Positions 1 to 7,939 are shown, numbered from the stretch's first letter. The stretch is 40,680 nucleotides of DNA from Candidatus Peribacteria bacterium (GCA_943349825.1 CALQZQ010000008.1:1-40680), one strand, 5' to 3'. The notes: generated from the letters alone by a model not told the origin. Numbers and translations: made by a program.

Positions 1-1
1 C

Positions 2-295
2 AAGACCGCCGAATTCGACATCATGTACAACAAGGGAATTTCCAAAGAAGGAGACATCCTCGATCTCGCTGCCAAGTACGAACTCGTCCGCAAAGCCGGC
101 GCCTTCTACAGCTACGGCGAAACCAAGCTGGGTCAAGGTCGTGAAAACAGCAAAATGTACCTTCAGGACGATCAAAAATTGCTCGCCGAATTGGAAAAGA
201 AAATCCGTGAAAAATTCAATAAGGCCGAAGTCGCCGCTCCCGTTGGCATTGAGGCTGAAGAAGAAATGGAAGAAGAACTAGAACCCCACGCATGA
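2..295 (+). CDS. recA: RecA recombinase, C-terminal fragment
   Basis: The reading frame is open from the first bases of the window, so only the last ~97 residues are present. It encodes the end of the RecA core (KTAEFDIMYNKGISKEGDIL, then a Leu/Ala helix and YSYGETKLGQGRENSK) and an acidic tail ending EEEMEEELEPHA. RecA forms ATP-dependent filaments on single-stranded DNA for homologous recombination and repair. The acidic tail is the usual autoregulatory C-terminus. It is followed by recX, the classic partner. The ATPase motifs lie upstream, outside the window. Confidence 0.95.
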   Translation, partial: KTAEFDIMYNKGISKEGDILDLAAKYELVRKAGAFYSYGETKLGQGRENSKMYLQDDQKLLAELEKKIREKFNKAEVAAPVGIEAEEEMEEELEPHA

Positions 296-301
296 AGCGC
301 A

Positions 302-354
302 GCGCAATGCGCATAAAAAACAACTGCAGCGCAGTTAACATTTGTTCATTGCGC
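302..354. repeat. nested inverted repeats between recA and recX
   Basis: An outer 8-bp stem GCGCAATG (302-309) / CATTGCGC (347-354) encloses an inner hairpin AACTGC-AGC-GCAGTT (322-336). There is no T tract, so it is not a classical intrinsic terminator. In E. coli a hairpin between recA and recX limits read-through into recX; a similar damping role here is inference. Confidence 0.5.
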
Positions 355-374
355 AACTACACTCCACCTTACTT

Positions 375-842
375 ATGGAAGACCCCCTCTATCGTCACCT
401 CATGGATTACGCGATGCGAACGCTGGCGCGGAGAGCGCACACGGTCCATGAGCTGCGCGGCAAACTGAAAAAAAGGCCCCATCATTCAAGCGAGCTTGAA
501 GACAAAGTCATAAACCGTCTCCTCGAGCTCAAACTCTTGGATGATGAGGCCTACGTTCGCCGTCACCTCGAAGCGGCGGCCAATTATAAGCACGAAGGTT
601 ATCTCAAGGTAGCCAGCAAACTCACCCATAAGGGCATTCCACTCGCAGACACCAAAAGCGCGTGGTCTGCCCTCGAGCTTCCCGAGCGCGACATCGCTCG
701 CACGGCCCTGCTCAAAGCGGCCAAACGCTTCGCGAACGTGCCTCCTGAAAAACTCTATCAGAAGAAAGTCCAATTCCTGGCCGCCCGCGGCTTCGACCCA
801 TCTGTGATCTTTGAACTTGCGAAAGAGAGAGAATCTCAGTAG
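375..842 (+). CDS. recX: RecX family regulatory protein
   Basis: A 155-residue protein made of basic three-helix repeats, with the RecX-like stretch RTLARRAHTVHELRGKL near the start, then LDDEAYVRRHLE and a C-terminal YQKKVQFLAARGFD block. RecX binds RecA filaments and usually inhibits their extension. It lies 79 bp after recA on the same strand, the standard order. I chose the ATG at 375. An in-frame TTG at 342 would add 11 residues (FIAQLHSTLL...) that are not RecX-like. No clear ribosome binding site precedes either start. Confidence 0.88.
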   Translation: MEDPLYRHLMDYAMRTLARRAHTVHELRGKLKKRPHHSSELEDKVINRLLELKLLDDEAYVRRHLEAAANYKHEGYLKVASKLTHKGIPLADTKSAWSALELPERDIARTALLKAAKRFANVPPEKLYQKKVQFLAARGFDPSVIFELAKERESQ

Positions 843-849
843 AATCACC

Positions 850-880
850 TTGTTAGAATCGGATTTTGATAGGCTAGAAT
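850..880 (+). promoter_or_regulatory. possible nusA promoter
   Basis: A TAGAAT -10 box (875-880, in GGCTAGAAT) lies 60 bp before the nusA ATG. The best -35 is TTGTTA (850-855) with a long 19-nt gap. The same CTAGAAT core occurs before two other genes in this window (37362-37370 and 39782-39790). Confidence 0.35.
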
Positions 881-940
881 CAACGATTCTGGCCCGTTTA
901 CTTATCAGGCACTTCAGTGCCCACCTAAAAACTCTACCTT

Positions 941-2194
941 ATGCACCAGCAATTCATGGCCGCCGTCCGTCAGCTCTGCAACGAGAAAAACCTTCCCGAA
1001 GACATCATCATGGACATCGTGAAGGCGGCTCTCCGCACCGCTTACCGTAAGGACTACGGCAACAAGGAACAGAACATCGAAGTCGACATCGATCCCAAGA
1101 CCGAAAACGTCACGATCTACATCGTGAAAAAGGTGATGGATAAGATCGAAGACGAAGATGGAGAAATCCTTCTGGAAGACGCTCGCAAGCTCAACAAAAG
1201 CATCAAACTCGACGAAGAAATCCGCATGGAAGTGACGCCTATGTCCTACGGCCGCATCGCCGCTCAAGCCGCCAAACAAGTCATCATCCAGCGCATTCAG
1301 GAAGCGGAACGTGACTACATGTACGAGACCTTCAAAGACCGCGAAAACGAACTCGTGAACGCGCTCATCCACCGTGTGGATGGCAACCAAGTTTACGTGG
1401 AAATGGGTGGAGTCACTGCCTTACTCCCTGCTCGCGAACAGATTGCTTCCGAGCAATACTACGGCGGTCAGCGCATCAAGCTCTACCTCGACAAAGTGGT
1501 CAAAACCACCAAAGGTCCTCAACTCCTCATTTCTCGCACGCATCCCAAGCTCGTGGAGAAGCTCATGGAGCTGGAAATCCCCGAAGTGAAGGCCGGAACC
1601 GTACTCATCAAAGGAGTCGCTCGTGAACCTGGAGTCCGCTGTAAAGTCGCCGTCGCCTCCAAAGATCCTCAAGTGGATCCCATTGGAGCCTGTGTCGGTC
1701 AAAACGGAGTTCGTGTGCACAACGTCACTCAAGAACTTGCCGGAGAACGCATCGACATCATCCCCTGGAGCGAAGATCAGGCCAAATTCATCATGGAATC
1801 CCTGAAGCCTGCCAAGATTTCCCGAGTGGAGCTCGATCAAGGTCAGCACCTCGCTAAAGTTTACGTGACTCAAGATCAACGTGCTCTCGCCATCGGTAAG
1901 AGTGGACAAAACGTCCGCCTTGCGTCTCACTTAACAGGTTGGGAAGTGGACATCCTCGATACAGACGAACCTGCAGGAGGAGCCGCAGCCGCTTCCGCCG
2001 CACCTGCTGAAGTCAAAATCCTGATGGTCAGCGACCTAGACATCCCTGAAGACGTGAAAGAAAAACTCATGGCCGTCAGCCTGGAACAGGTCGGTCAGCT
2101 CATGGGACTCTCTGCTAAAGACTTCATGCAAGTGGAAGGCATTTCCAAGGAAGAAGCCGACCAAATCGTGAAGGCTGTCTCAAAATCGAAATAG
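941..2194 (+). CDS. nusA: transcription termination/antitermination factor NusA
   Basis: A 417-residue NusA. Domains in order: the N-terminal RNA-polymerase-binding domain (about 1-125, with LRTAYRKDYG), an S1 RNA-binding domain (about 128-190, VYVEMGGVTALLP), two KH domains (about 220-345, with VGQNGVRVHNV and AIGKSGQNVRLAS) and a C-terminal helix-hairpin-helix region (about 357-417, ending GISKEEADQIVKAV). NusA modulates pausing, termination and antitermination. The first KH core GQNG and second GKSG loops are intact. It has one short C-terminal repeat region, so it is compact. It is followed directly by an intrinsic terminator, so it appears to end its transcription unit. Confidence 0.95.
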   Translation: MHQQFMAAVRQLCNEKNLPEDIIMDIVKAALRTAYRKDYGNKEQNIEVDIDPKTENVTIYIVKKVMDKIEDEDGEILLEDARKLNKSIKLDEEIRMEVTPMSYGRIAAQAAKQVIIQRIQEAERDYMYETFKDRENELVNALIHRVDGNQVYVEMGGVTALLPAREQIASEQYYGGQRIKLYLDKVVKTTKGPQLLISRTHPKLVEKLMELEIPEVKAGTVLIKGVAREPGVRCKVAVASKDPQVDPIGACVGQNGVRVHNVTQELAGERIDIIPWSEDQAKFIMESLKPAKISRVELDQGQHLAKVYVTQDQRALAIGKSGQNVRLASHLTGWEVDILDTDEPAGGAAAASAAPAEVKILMVSDLDIPEDVKEKLMAVSLEQVGQLMGLSAKDFMQVEGISKEEADQIVKAVSKSK

Positions 2195-2218
2195 CTCCCC
2201 TCAAAATCGCAGCATAAG

Positions 2219-2241
2219 CCCCTTCTCCGGAAGGGGTTTTT
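2219..2241 (+). terminator. intrinsic terminator after nusA
   Basis: A perfect 7-bp stem CCCCTTC / GAAGGGG with a TCCG loop is followed directly by TTTTT. It lies 24 bp past the nusA stop. Confidence 0.9.
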
Positions 2242-2242
2242 A

Positions 2243-2251
2243 TGATATAAT
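2243..2251 (+). promoter_or_regulatory. extended -10 promoter for the LysE-type gene
   Basis: TGATATAAT is a consensus TATAAT (2246-2251) preceded by TG at the right place. It sits immediately after the nusA terminator and 22 bp before the next ATG. The would-be -35 region falls inside the terminator hairpin, so recognition probably depends on the extended -10. Confidence 0.6.
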
Positions 2252-2273
2252 TCATAGATAAAACAAACATCAA

Positions 2274-2942
2274 ATGGATCTCTTCTCCGCCTCAGCGTTC
2301 TGGTTCGGCTTCAGCCAAGGCTTCGTAATAGGGCCAATCTCGCTGTTTGCGATCCGCGAAGGGCTCAACCCCAAACGTGGTTTTTGGTTCCAACTGCAGG
2401 TCATTTTAGGGGCAACTTTGGTGGACGTGGCTTACATCATGTTGGCCATCTACGGCGTGGCCGGATTTATAGACAACAATTTGGTGCAACTCGTGATGTG
2501 GGCTCTCGCCGCTTACCTGCTCCTGACCATGGGAGTGAATACCTACCACGAACGTACGAGCAAAATGTCTTTTGAACACCTACACCGTCACAAGACTCAA
2601 TTTTTAAGAACCGATTTCTTCAGAGCCATCCTCATGAATCTTGTAAATCCGGTGGCAGTAGTTTTCGCGGTACTTGTTTTTGGCAGCATGTACGGAGACT
2701 ACGCCGAGCTCCTTTCCCCCTTTGGATTTGCCATGAACGTCACGGCAGGAGGCTTACTGACGGCACTTTTGATTGCCCTGTTGACCCTCGCCGTGCGCCA
2801 TGTCTTCCACCAGTGGATGCTACAAAAAATGCTCAAAGCGGGTTCACTGATGCTCGTTGGCTACGGACTCTGGTTCCTGTGGAAAGCCGCCGAGCACGTT
2901 CCCGAACTCAGTGTCAGTTTGATTAACTTTTTGAATCCATGA
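2274..2942 (+). CDS. LysE/RhtB family exporter-like membrane protein
   Basis: A 222-residue integral membrane protein with about six hydrophobic segments. The N-terminus has the LysE-superfamily signature: FSQGFVIGPISLFAIREG followed by GFWFQLQVILGATLVDVAY. A second conserved part is FRAILMNLVNPVAVVF. This family exports amino acids or related small molecules; the substrate cannot be told from sequence. The stop overlaps the start of the next gene in an ATGA junction (2939-2942), so the two are translationally coupled, though a link between an exporter and a pilus-type ATPase is not obvious. Confidence 0.85.
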   Translation: MDLFSASAFWFGFSQGFVIGPISLFAIREGLNPKRGFWFQLQVILGATLVDVAYIMLAIYGVAGFIDNNLVQLVMWALAAYLLLTMGVNTYHERTSKMSFEHLHRHKTQFLRTDFFRAILMNLVNPVAVVFAVLVFGSMYGDYAELLSPFGFAMNVTAGGLLTALLIALLTLAVRHVFHQWMLQKMLKAGSLMLVGYGLWFLWKAAEHVPELSVSLINFLNP

Positions 2943-4714
2943 GCGACATTTTCGCTACATCTCAGGTTCAAACCGACTCCCACGTGGCCATGGCCGCCGC
3001 AACGGGCGGTACACCGCTGACGTCCATCAACCGCCAATTTGAAGAAAAAGCGGCGATGGAAAGTGCTCAGAAAATGGGCATGAGTTACATCGATATCGGC
3101 AACGTGCACGTGAACCCCGATCACCTCAAAGTCATCACGGCCCTGGAAGCCGCCGAAGCCCTCGTGATTCCGTTCTTCAAAGTCGGCAAAAAAATCCGCC
3201 TCGCCATCGCGCATCCCACCAGCCCCAAGACTCAAGAGCTCATCAAAAAACTCAAAGCCGATGGTTACGCCATCAATGTGAACCTCGCTTCCGAAAGCGG
3301 CATTCGCGTCGCCATGGGTGCTTACAAAAACATCGACGCTCCGCAGCCTTTGCAAACTGAAAACATCGTGGACGAAAGCAAAATTCAGTCCTACCAATCC
3401 GAAATTGAAAACCTCTCTGCGCTGCGTGAAAAACTCCAAAGCGCCACCTCCGAAGAAGCGCTGAACATCTTGTCTGTGGGTGCGCTCAAAACCGGCGCCT
3501 CAGACATCCACTACCAGCCCGAAGAAAAACGCGTCATCGTTCGCTTCCGTATCGACGGCGTGCTCCAGCAAGTCCTCGAACTCGATCCTGCCACTTACGC
3601 CTACCTCGCCAACCAACTCAAATACAAAGCCGGCATGCGCCTCAACGTGACCAACGTGCCGCAAGACGGACGCTACCTCTTCATTGTGAACGAACGCAAA
3701 ATCGACGTTCGTGTTTCCTCCATTCCCACCGAATACGGCGAAAGTTTCGTCTGTCGTCTCCTCGATTCCAAGAAGAAAAATCTCAAATTCGAAGACCTCG
3801 GTTTCGACGGCCGCAACTTGGACATCCTCCACGCCGCCCTGCAAATCGACAACGGCATGATTCTGGTCACCGGCCCCACGGGGTCCGGTAAAACCACCAC
3901 GCTCTACTCGATGCTCAGCGACTTCAATCAGCCCGAAAACAAAATCATCACGCTGGAAGATCCTATTGAGTATCACCTCACCGGAATCACTCAAAGTCAG
4001 ATCAACGAAAAACGCGGTTATTCATTTGGATCCGGCCTCCGCGCCATACTTCGCCAAGATCCCGACATCGTGATGCTCGGAGAAATCCGCGATCTCGACA
4101 CCGCCGAAACCGCCGCTCAAGCCGCGCTCACCGGTCACATCTTGCTGTCCACGCTGCACACCAACAGCGCCATCGAAACGGTGCCCCGCCTCATCAACAT
4201 CGGTCTCAAGCCTTTCATGGTAGCCCCCGCACTCGGCGTGGTCATCGCTCAACGCCTCGTGCGCAAAGTCTGCTCGTTCTGCGCGGAACAAAAACCCGTG
4301 CAAGAAAGCGATCGCAAAACACTCGAGAAAGCCATCGCGCAAATCCATTCTGTGAATCCCGCCCTCGCCCTTTCCGTTCCCGCCACACTCCCCATCGGCG
4401 CCGGTTGTGAAAAGTGCAGCCGCACAGGCTTCCTCGGTCAGTCGTCCATCGCCGAAATGTTCACCAACTCCGACGAACTCAAAGAAGGCATCCTCGCCGA
4501 AAAAGGCACCACCGAACTCTTCAAAATCGTCCGCAAACAAGGCATGCTCACCATGGGTGAAGACGGCATCCTCAAAGTCCTCCGCGGCGAAACCACCCTC
4601 TCCGAAGTCGGCCGCGTCACCGAATTTGCCCTCTCCGAAGTCGCCGCCACAGTGGGCGATGCGTGGGTCACTACTGCGGAGCAGTCTGCCCCCAACAATC
4701 CGGAAACTAAATAA
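2939..4714 (+). CDS. type IV pilus/type II secretion assembly ATPase (PilB/GspE-like)
   Basis: A 591-residue hexameric-ATPase family protein. An MshEN-type N-terminal domain (about 35-140, MGMSYIDIGNVHVNPDHL) precedes the secretion ATPase core with Walker A GPTGSGKTTT (about 312-321), an Asp box, PDIVMLGEIRD (about 374-384) and the His box GHILLSTLHTNSA. Two CxxC pairs (about 444-447 and 490-493, CSFC and CEKC) form the zinc module typical of PilB/GspE rather than the retraction ATPase PilT. It would power pseudopilin assembly on the cytoplasmic side. No pilC, pilin or pilT is in the window. Its 3' end overlaps the convergent S51 peptidase gene by 8 bp. Confidence 0.92.
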   Translation: MSDIFATSQVQTDSHVAMAAATGGTPLTSINRQFEEKAAMESAQKMGMSYIDIGNVHVNPDHLKVITALEAAEALVIPFFKVGKKIRLAIAHPTSPKTQELIKKLKADGYAINVNLASESGIRVAMGAYKNIDAPQPLQTENIVDESKIQSYQSEIENLSALREKLQSATSEEALNILSVGALKTGASDIHYQPEEKRVIVRFRIDGVLQQVLELDPATYAYLANQLKYKAGMRLNVTNVPQDGRYLFIVNERKIDVRVSSIPTEYGESFVCRLLDSKKKNLKFEDLGFDGRNLDILHAALQIDNGMILVTGPTGSGKTTTLYSMLSDFNQPENKIITLEDPIEYHLTGITQSQINEKRGYSFGSGLRAILRQDPDIVMLGEIRDLDTAETAAQAALTGHILLSTLHTNSAIETVPRLINIGLKPFMVAPALGVVIAQRLVRKVCSFCAEQKPVQESDRKTLEKAIAQIHSVNPALALSVPATLPIGAGCEKCSRTGFLGQSSIAEMFTNSDELKEGILAEKGTTELFKIVRKQGMLTMGEDGILKVLRGETTLSEVGRVTEFALSEVAATVGDAWVTTAEQSAPNNPETK

Positions 4715-5444
4715 ACGTCCCCACTCGCGCCAGCGTTTTTTCCTGGTACTTCCCTTTCTCGTACCAAACCTCGCTGATCTCCGGCTTACCAATCACACGG
4801 TAACTCTTGTCTTGAAAAATCACCGCGCAGCCATCGGGAATTCCAAAACATTTTCCTCTTGAACGCTGCATCACTTCTTTCATGCCCTTCGTGCGGTACT
4901 TACAATCTTCCCTTTCACTTCCAAAATGAGGATTGTGAATGCCCTTCAAAATTCCGAGGCCCCGCACTTTGATGTATTTGGTTTCTTTCGCATCGTAAAA
5001 ATGAAGACTGTCGCTGATTCCATATTCAAACCAACAAATGGAGCCGGCACTAACCCCACACAAAATTTTCCCGTCGGCATAAGCCCGCCTCAGCATTTTA
5101 TCCACCCCGAGTCGTCGCCACTTTTTCATCATCTTCAAAGTGTTCCCACCGCCCACATAAATCACGTCCGCCCAGTCCAGCTTGGCTTGAACTTCTTTGA
5201 GTGTCGGCTTTTCTTGAATCAAGCGCAGCACATCCGTAGAACAACCGAGCTTGTCCCGATAGTTCTTAAGCCAAGCCTCCACATACCCCACCGAGTCCGA
5301 GCTGGCCGTAGGAATAAAAAGCACCTTCGGCGTCTTCTTCCCCGCCAAATCCACAATGGCCCGATCGATCGCCAGTGGCGTCCCAAACGTATGGGCCTTC
5401 ACGTCTTCATCCTCATAACCGCCAATGGCAACTATGGTTTTCAT
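4707..5444 (-). CDS. peptidase S51 family protein (PepE/cyanophycinase-like)
   Basis: A 245-residue cytoplasmic protein. Family marks: the N-terminal IVAIGGYED, the strand-turn VIYVGGGNTLKMMKKW, the nucleophile elbow CGVSAGSICWF (Ser in SAGS) and the downstream GLGILKGIHNPHFGSERE, which supplies the conserved His region. S51 enzymes are serine peptidases; the best-known member, PepE, cleaves Asp-X dipeptides. The exact substrate is unknown. The ATG is preceded by a palindrome-containing module shared with the next gene upstream (5462-5526), suggesting a common regulator. Confidence 0.85.
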   Translation of the reverse strand: MKTIVAIGGYEDEDVKAHTFGTPLAIDRAIVDLAGKKTPKVLFIPTASSDSVGYVEAWLKNYRDKLGCSTDVLRLIQEKPTLKEVQAKLDWADVIYVGGGNTLKMMKKWRRLGVDKMLRRAYADGKILCGVSAGSICWFEYGISDSLHFYDAKETKYIKVRGLGILKGIHNPHFGSEREDCKYRTKGMKEVMQRSRGKCFGIPDGCAVIFQDKSYRVIGKPEISEVWYEKGKYQEKTLARVGTFI

Positions 5445-5461
5445 GGCTCTAGTCTACCAAC

Positions 5462-5526
5462 TGTACACCGAGCAGTACATTCCTGCGCGCGCAAGGATTT
5501 TTACAGGTTAGTCATGTCGCGAAATG
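5462..5526 (-). promoter_or_regulatory. control module upstream of the S51 peptidase, copy 1
   Basis: Read on the minus strand the blocks are CATTTC, ACTAACCTGTAAAAAT (5497-5512), the palindrome TGCGCGCGCA (5484-5493), GAATGTAC and TGTACA (5462-5467). The same blocks in the same order and orientation lie at 5736-5800 before the antitoxin gene. A paired operator/promoter is the simplest reading; -10-like TGTACT sits next to the palindrome. Confidence 0.55.
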
Positions 5527-5548
5527 TGCAGCTCACTGTACATAGTCC

Positions 5549-5734
5549 TCAAAAAAACCTCCCAATCAATTCTTCCCGCTCCACAAACTCTTTGTAGCCT
5601 TGCACAACACCCACCGGATAGCCGCGCTTCACCAGGATGATTTTTTTCGAACCCAAGTCCCTGAGCAGCTCCGGCAACTTGCCACGCGCTTCAGTGAGGC
5701 CAAGGACAATCGTATTTTTGTTGGATTTAAACAT
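5549..5734 (-). CDS. Phd/YefM family antitoxin, apparently orphan
   Basis: A 61-residue protein matching the Phd/YefM DNA-binding fold: GLTEARGKLPELLRDL, then the beta hairpin KKIILVKRGYPVGVVQGYKEF. These proteins bind palindromic operators through the N-terminal part and neutralise a toxin with the C-terminus. No toxin reading frame lies on either side: dprA is upstream and the S51 peptidase downstream. I start at the ATG at 5734 because the 12 residues of a longer frame lie in the conserved control module. It may act as a free-standing regulator. The C-terminal toxin-binding tail is short (FVEREELIGRFF). Confidence 0.75.
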   Translation of the reverse strand: MFKSNKNTIVLGLTEARGKLPELLRDLGSKKIILVKRGYPVGVVQGYKEFVEREELIGRFF

Positions 5735-5735
5735 G

Positions 5736-5800
5736 TGTACAGTTAAGTGTATATTCGTGCCCGGGCACAAATTTTTGCAGGTTAGTTAGAAAGTGAAATG
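5736..5800 (-). promoter_or_regulatory. control module upstream of the Phd-like gene, copy 2
   Basis: On the minus strand: CATTTC, ACTAACCTGCAAAAAT (5771-5786; 15 of 16 identical to copy 1), the 12-bp perfect palindrome GTGCCCGGGCAC (5757-5768), GAATATAC, and TGTACA one base before the ATG. Antitoxins of this family commonly repress their own promoter through palindromes, so this is a candidate autoregulatory site. Confidence 0.6.
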
Positions 5801-5806
5801 CTCGGT

Positions 5807-6661
5807 TCAATGTCCACCCACCACATACCGCTGATCCGGCGCCATCCACACGAGACCCCTCAGTTCTAAATTCGAAAGAGCCTCATAAAGCTCACCAAAC
5901 GAAACGCCACACAGCTCCGCCAACTCGCCCGCATGCCGCGGTTCTTCTCGAACCAAATCCACGAGCCGTTTCTCCAATCCCTCAAAAGCCACCACCACTC
6001 GTGCCACGGACTCCATCTCCAAAACTTCCAGCACATCAGCCGCTGATCGCGCCATATGCGCGCCTTTCCAAAGCAAATCGTTGCAGCCCGCACTCATCAA
6101 ATCCGTTATGCGCCCGGGCACGGCAAAGACCTCCCGATTTTGTTCTAAAGCATGAGTGGCTGTATTGCGCGCGCCCGACTTAAAAGGAGCCTCAACCACA
6201 AGCACTGCTTTACAAAGTCCGGACACAATCCGGTTCCGAATCAAATAATCCACTTTATAACATTCCGCTCCCGCTGCTTTTTCAGACAAGATTACTCCAC
6301 CACCTGCCACAATTTCGCGCGCCAAAGCACGGTGCTTCACCGGCATCAACTCCTGCAAAGGCTGAGCGATCACCGCCGCCGTCACGCCGCCTCCTGCCAG
6401 CGCCCCGCGATGCGCAGCCGCGTCTATCCCAAACGCGAGCCCACTCACCACGCACACGCCCGCGCGCGCCAGTTCGCGCCCCATTTCAAACGCCATCGCC
6501 TCGCCATACGGCGTACAGCGTCGTGTCCCCACCACCGCCACGCAGGTCTTTGCCACAGCACTCACGTGCCCTTCGGCATACAAAATTCCGGGCGGATCAA
6601 AAATCTCGCGCAACAAGGCCGGATAATTTCCATCGGAAAGTTTTATAGTTTTCATACACAT
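5807..6661 (-). CDS. dprA: DNA-processing protein DprA/Smf
   Basis: A 284-residue DprA with the extended Rossmann fold: AVVGTRRCTPYGEA, VVSGLAFGIDAAAHRGAL, VILSEKAAG, YLIRNRIVSGL and REVFAVPGRITDLMSAGCNDL. A winged-helix domain follows (about 225-284). DprA binds incoming single-stranded DNA in natural transformation and loads RecA. With recA, recX and a PilB-like ATPase in the window, this fits DNA uptake, but comEC and comF are not seen here. Two Met codons (6661 and 6655) are possible starts; the longer is used. The start lies about 45 bp from the zur operator on the other side. Confidence 0.93.
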   Translation of the reverse strand: MCMKTIKLSDGNYPALLREIFDPPGILYAEGHVSAVAKTCVAVVGTRRCTPYGEAMAFEMGRELARAGVCVVSGLAFGIDAAAHRGALAGGGVTAAVIAQPLQELMPVKHRALAREIVAGGGVILSEKAAGAECYKVDYLIRNRIVSGLCKAVLVVEAPFKSGARNTATHALEQNREVFAVPGRITDLMSAGCNDLLWKGAHMARSAADVLEVLEMESVARVVVAFEGLEKRLVDLVREEPRHAGELAELCGVSFGELYEALSNLELRGLVWMAPDQRYVVGGH

Positions 6662-6697
6662 AGCCTAACAAAAAACTCCTGACAAAAATCTGACTTA

Positions 6698-6728
6698 GCA
6701 TTGACTAATGCAATGCTCTTGCATTAAG
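6698..6728 (+). promoter_or_regulatory. Fur/Zur-type operator over the zur promoter
   Basis: A perfect inverted repeat TAATGCAA-N5-TTGCATTA (6706-6726) overlaps a second, GCATT-GACT-AATGC (6698-6711). A -35-like TTGACT (6701-6706) is inside, with a weak -10 about 17 nt on. The site lies between dprA and the Fur-family gene. A two-dyad AT-rich operator before a Fur-family gene and a metal ABC transporter indicates autoregulation; metal identity is inferred. Confidence 0.75.
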
Positions 6729-6757
6729 CTCAAATCAAGCTCAGCCAAACTCCGAAC

Positions 6758-7186
6758 ATGCACCTCCTAGAAAAACTCTTACAAGATTGGAAAGCCCGCG
6801 GCCACCGCATGACCAAAACACGCACGGCCTTGTTGAGTCTCTTTATGGAAGAAACAGCTCCGCTCTCCGTAGACGAAATCGAAACGCGCCTCAAAAAGAA
6901 ACGCATTACTGCCAATCCTTCCACGCTCTACCGCGAACTGGATTTTCTAAAAACAGAAAATTTTCTCAGCGAAATTGTGCTCGATGGCCCCAAGCGCCGC
7001 TTTGAATGGAGCCATCGCGAGCACCACCATCATCTCTACTGCGAAAAATGCAAAGGCATCGAAGAGGTAGAAATGGACAACGAGCTTGCCGAACTTCAGC
7101 TCTCGATTCAAAAAAAGAAAGGGTTTAAAATCAGCTCACACACGCTCGAATTTTTCGGACTTTGTAAGAATTGTAAAAACGCATAA
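6758..7186 (+). CDS. zur: Fur-family metalloregulator, probably Zur
   Basis: A 142-residue Fur-superfamily repressor. The N-terminal winged helix includes RMTKTRTALLSLF and ANPSTLYRELDFL. The metal/dimer domain has a His cluster at 86-92 (HREHHHH), C95-x2-C98, H128 and C136-x2-C139; the two CxxC pairs form the structural zinc site. It is followed with no gap by an ABC transporter of the zinc/manganese type, so Zur is the most likely subtype; a manganese or iron role cannot be excluded. A strong inverted repeat operator lies 32-60 bp upstream. Confidence 0.88.
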   Translation: MHLLEKLLQDWKARGHRMTKTRTALLSLFMEETAPLSVDEIETRLKKKRITANPSTLYRELDFLKTENFLSEIVLDGPKRRFEWSHREHHHHLYCEKCKGIEEVEMDNELAELQLSIQKKKGFKISSHTLEFFGLCKNCKNA

Positions 7187-7939
7187 ATGCCCCCAAAAAC
7201 TCTCATCCAGGCCGAGCACGTTTCCGTTATCCGCGACGAGGATGCCATTTTGGACGACGTCAGTTTCAACATTCGTGCTGAAGAATATGTGGGCATTGTG
7301 GGCCCGAATGGCGGAGGAAAAACCACGCTGCTCCTGGCGCTACTCGGACTATTAAAACCCACCAAAGGCCGAGTGCTCATCCACGGCCATGCACCCAATA
7401 GCCCCAAGGCTTTGGAGCGCATCGGTTACGTGCCACAAACCTTCTTGGGCCGCCAATTCACTTTTCCCATCACCGTGGAAGAAGTCGTAGCTACAGGAAT
7501 GATCAGACGCAAATTTTGGGGATTCCTAACGAAAAAAGATTGGGGAAAAGTCGCAGAAATTTTGGAAGAAGTCGGCATGCGCCGTTACCAAAAACGCTCC
7601 TTCCATGAACTCTCCGGCGGCGAACGCCAACGCGTCATCATCGCCCGCGCGCTCGTTTCCGAACCCGAAATTCTTTTCCTGGACGAGCCCCTCAGCGCCG
7701 TCGATCAACCGTCCCAAGCCGAGTTCTACAAGCTCCTCACGCGCCTCAATAAAGAACGCGGTCTCACCATCATGCTGGTCAGCCACGATCTGGAAATGGT
7801 GGCTCGCGAAGCCTCCCGTGTGCTCTGTCTCAACCAAAAACTGCACCTCAATTGCACCACGTCCAAATTGAAAGGAGATGAAAATTGGGCCGATGTTTTT
7901 GGCGATCGTACCAAACCCATTCACCACCACAGTCACTGA
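7187..7939 (+). CDS. znuC: zinc/manganese-type ABC transporter ATP-binding protein
   Basis: A 250-residue ABC ATPase. Walker A GPNGGGKTTLL (about 39-49), Q-loop VPQTF, signature LSGGERQRV (about 142-150) and Walker B ILFLDEPLSAVD are intact. It ends in a His-rich tail (PIHHHSH), common in zinc-linked proteins. The start codon follows the zur stop directly (TAAATG) and the stop overlaps the permease start by one base (TGATG), so the three genes form one operon. It energises metal import from the cytoplasmic face. Confidence 0.9.
   Translation: MPPKTLIQAEHVSVIRDEDAILDDVSFNIRAEEYVGIVGPNGGGKTTLLLALLGLLKPTKGRVLIHGHAPNSPKALERIGYVPQTFLGRQFTFPITVEEVVATGMIRRKFWGFLTKKDWGKVAEILEEVGMRRYQKRSFHELSGGERQRVIIARALVSEPEILFLDEPLSAVDQPSQAEFYKLLTRLNKERGLTIMLVSHDLEMVAREASRVLCLNQKLHLNCTTSKLKGDENWADVFGDRTKPIHHHSH

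Noticed and set aside
4407-4862. A 151-aa Ser/Pro/Lys-rich frame inside the PilB-like gene
   Set aside because: It is the +2 frame of a conserved ATPase gene; low-complexity composition is a shadow of GC-skewed codons.
5445-5548. Toxin gene partner for the Phd-like antitoxin
   Set aside because: The 104-bp gap on the downstream side holds only the control module; no toxin-like frame exists on either side.
6640-6690. TTGTCA-17-TATGTG as the dprA promoter
   Set aside because: The -10 would contain the first ATG and place the transcript start beyond both candidate start codons.
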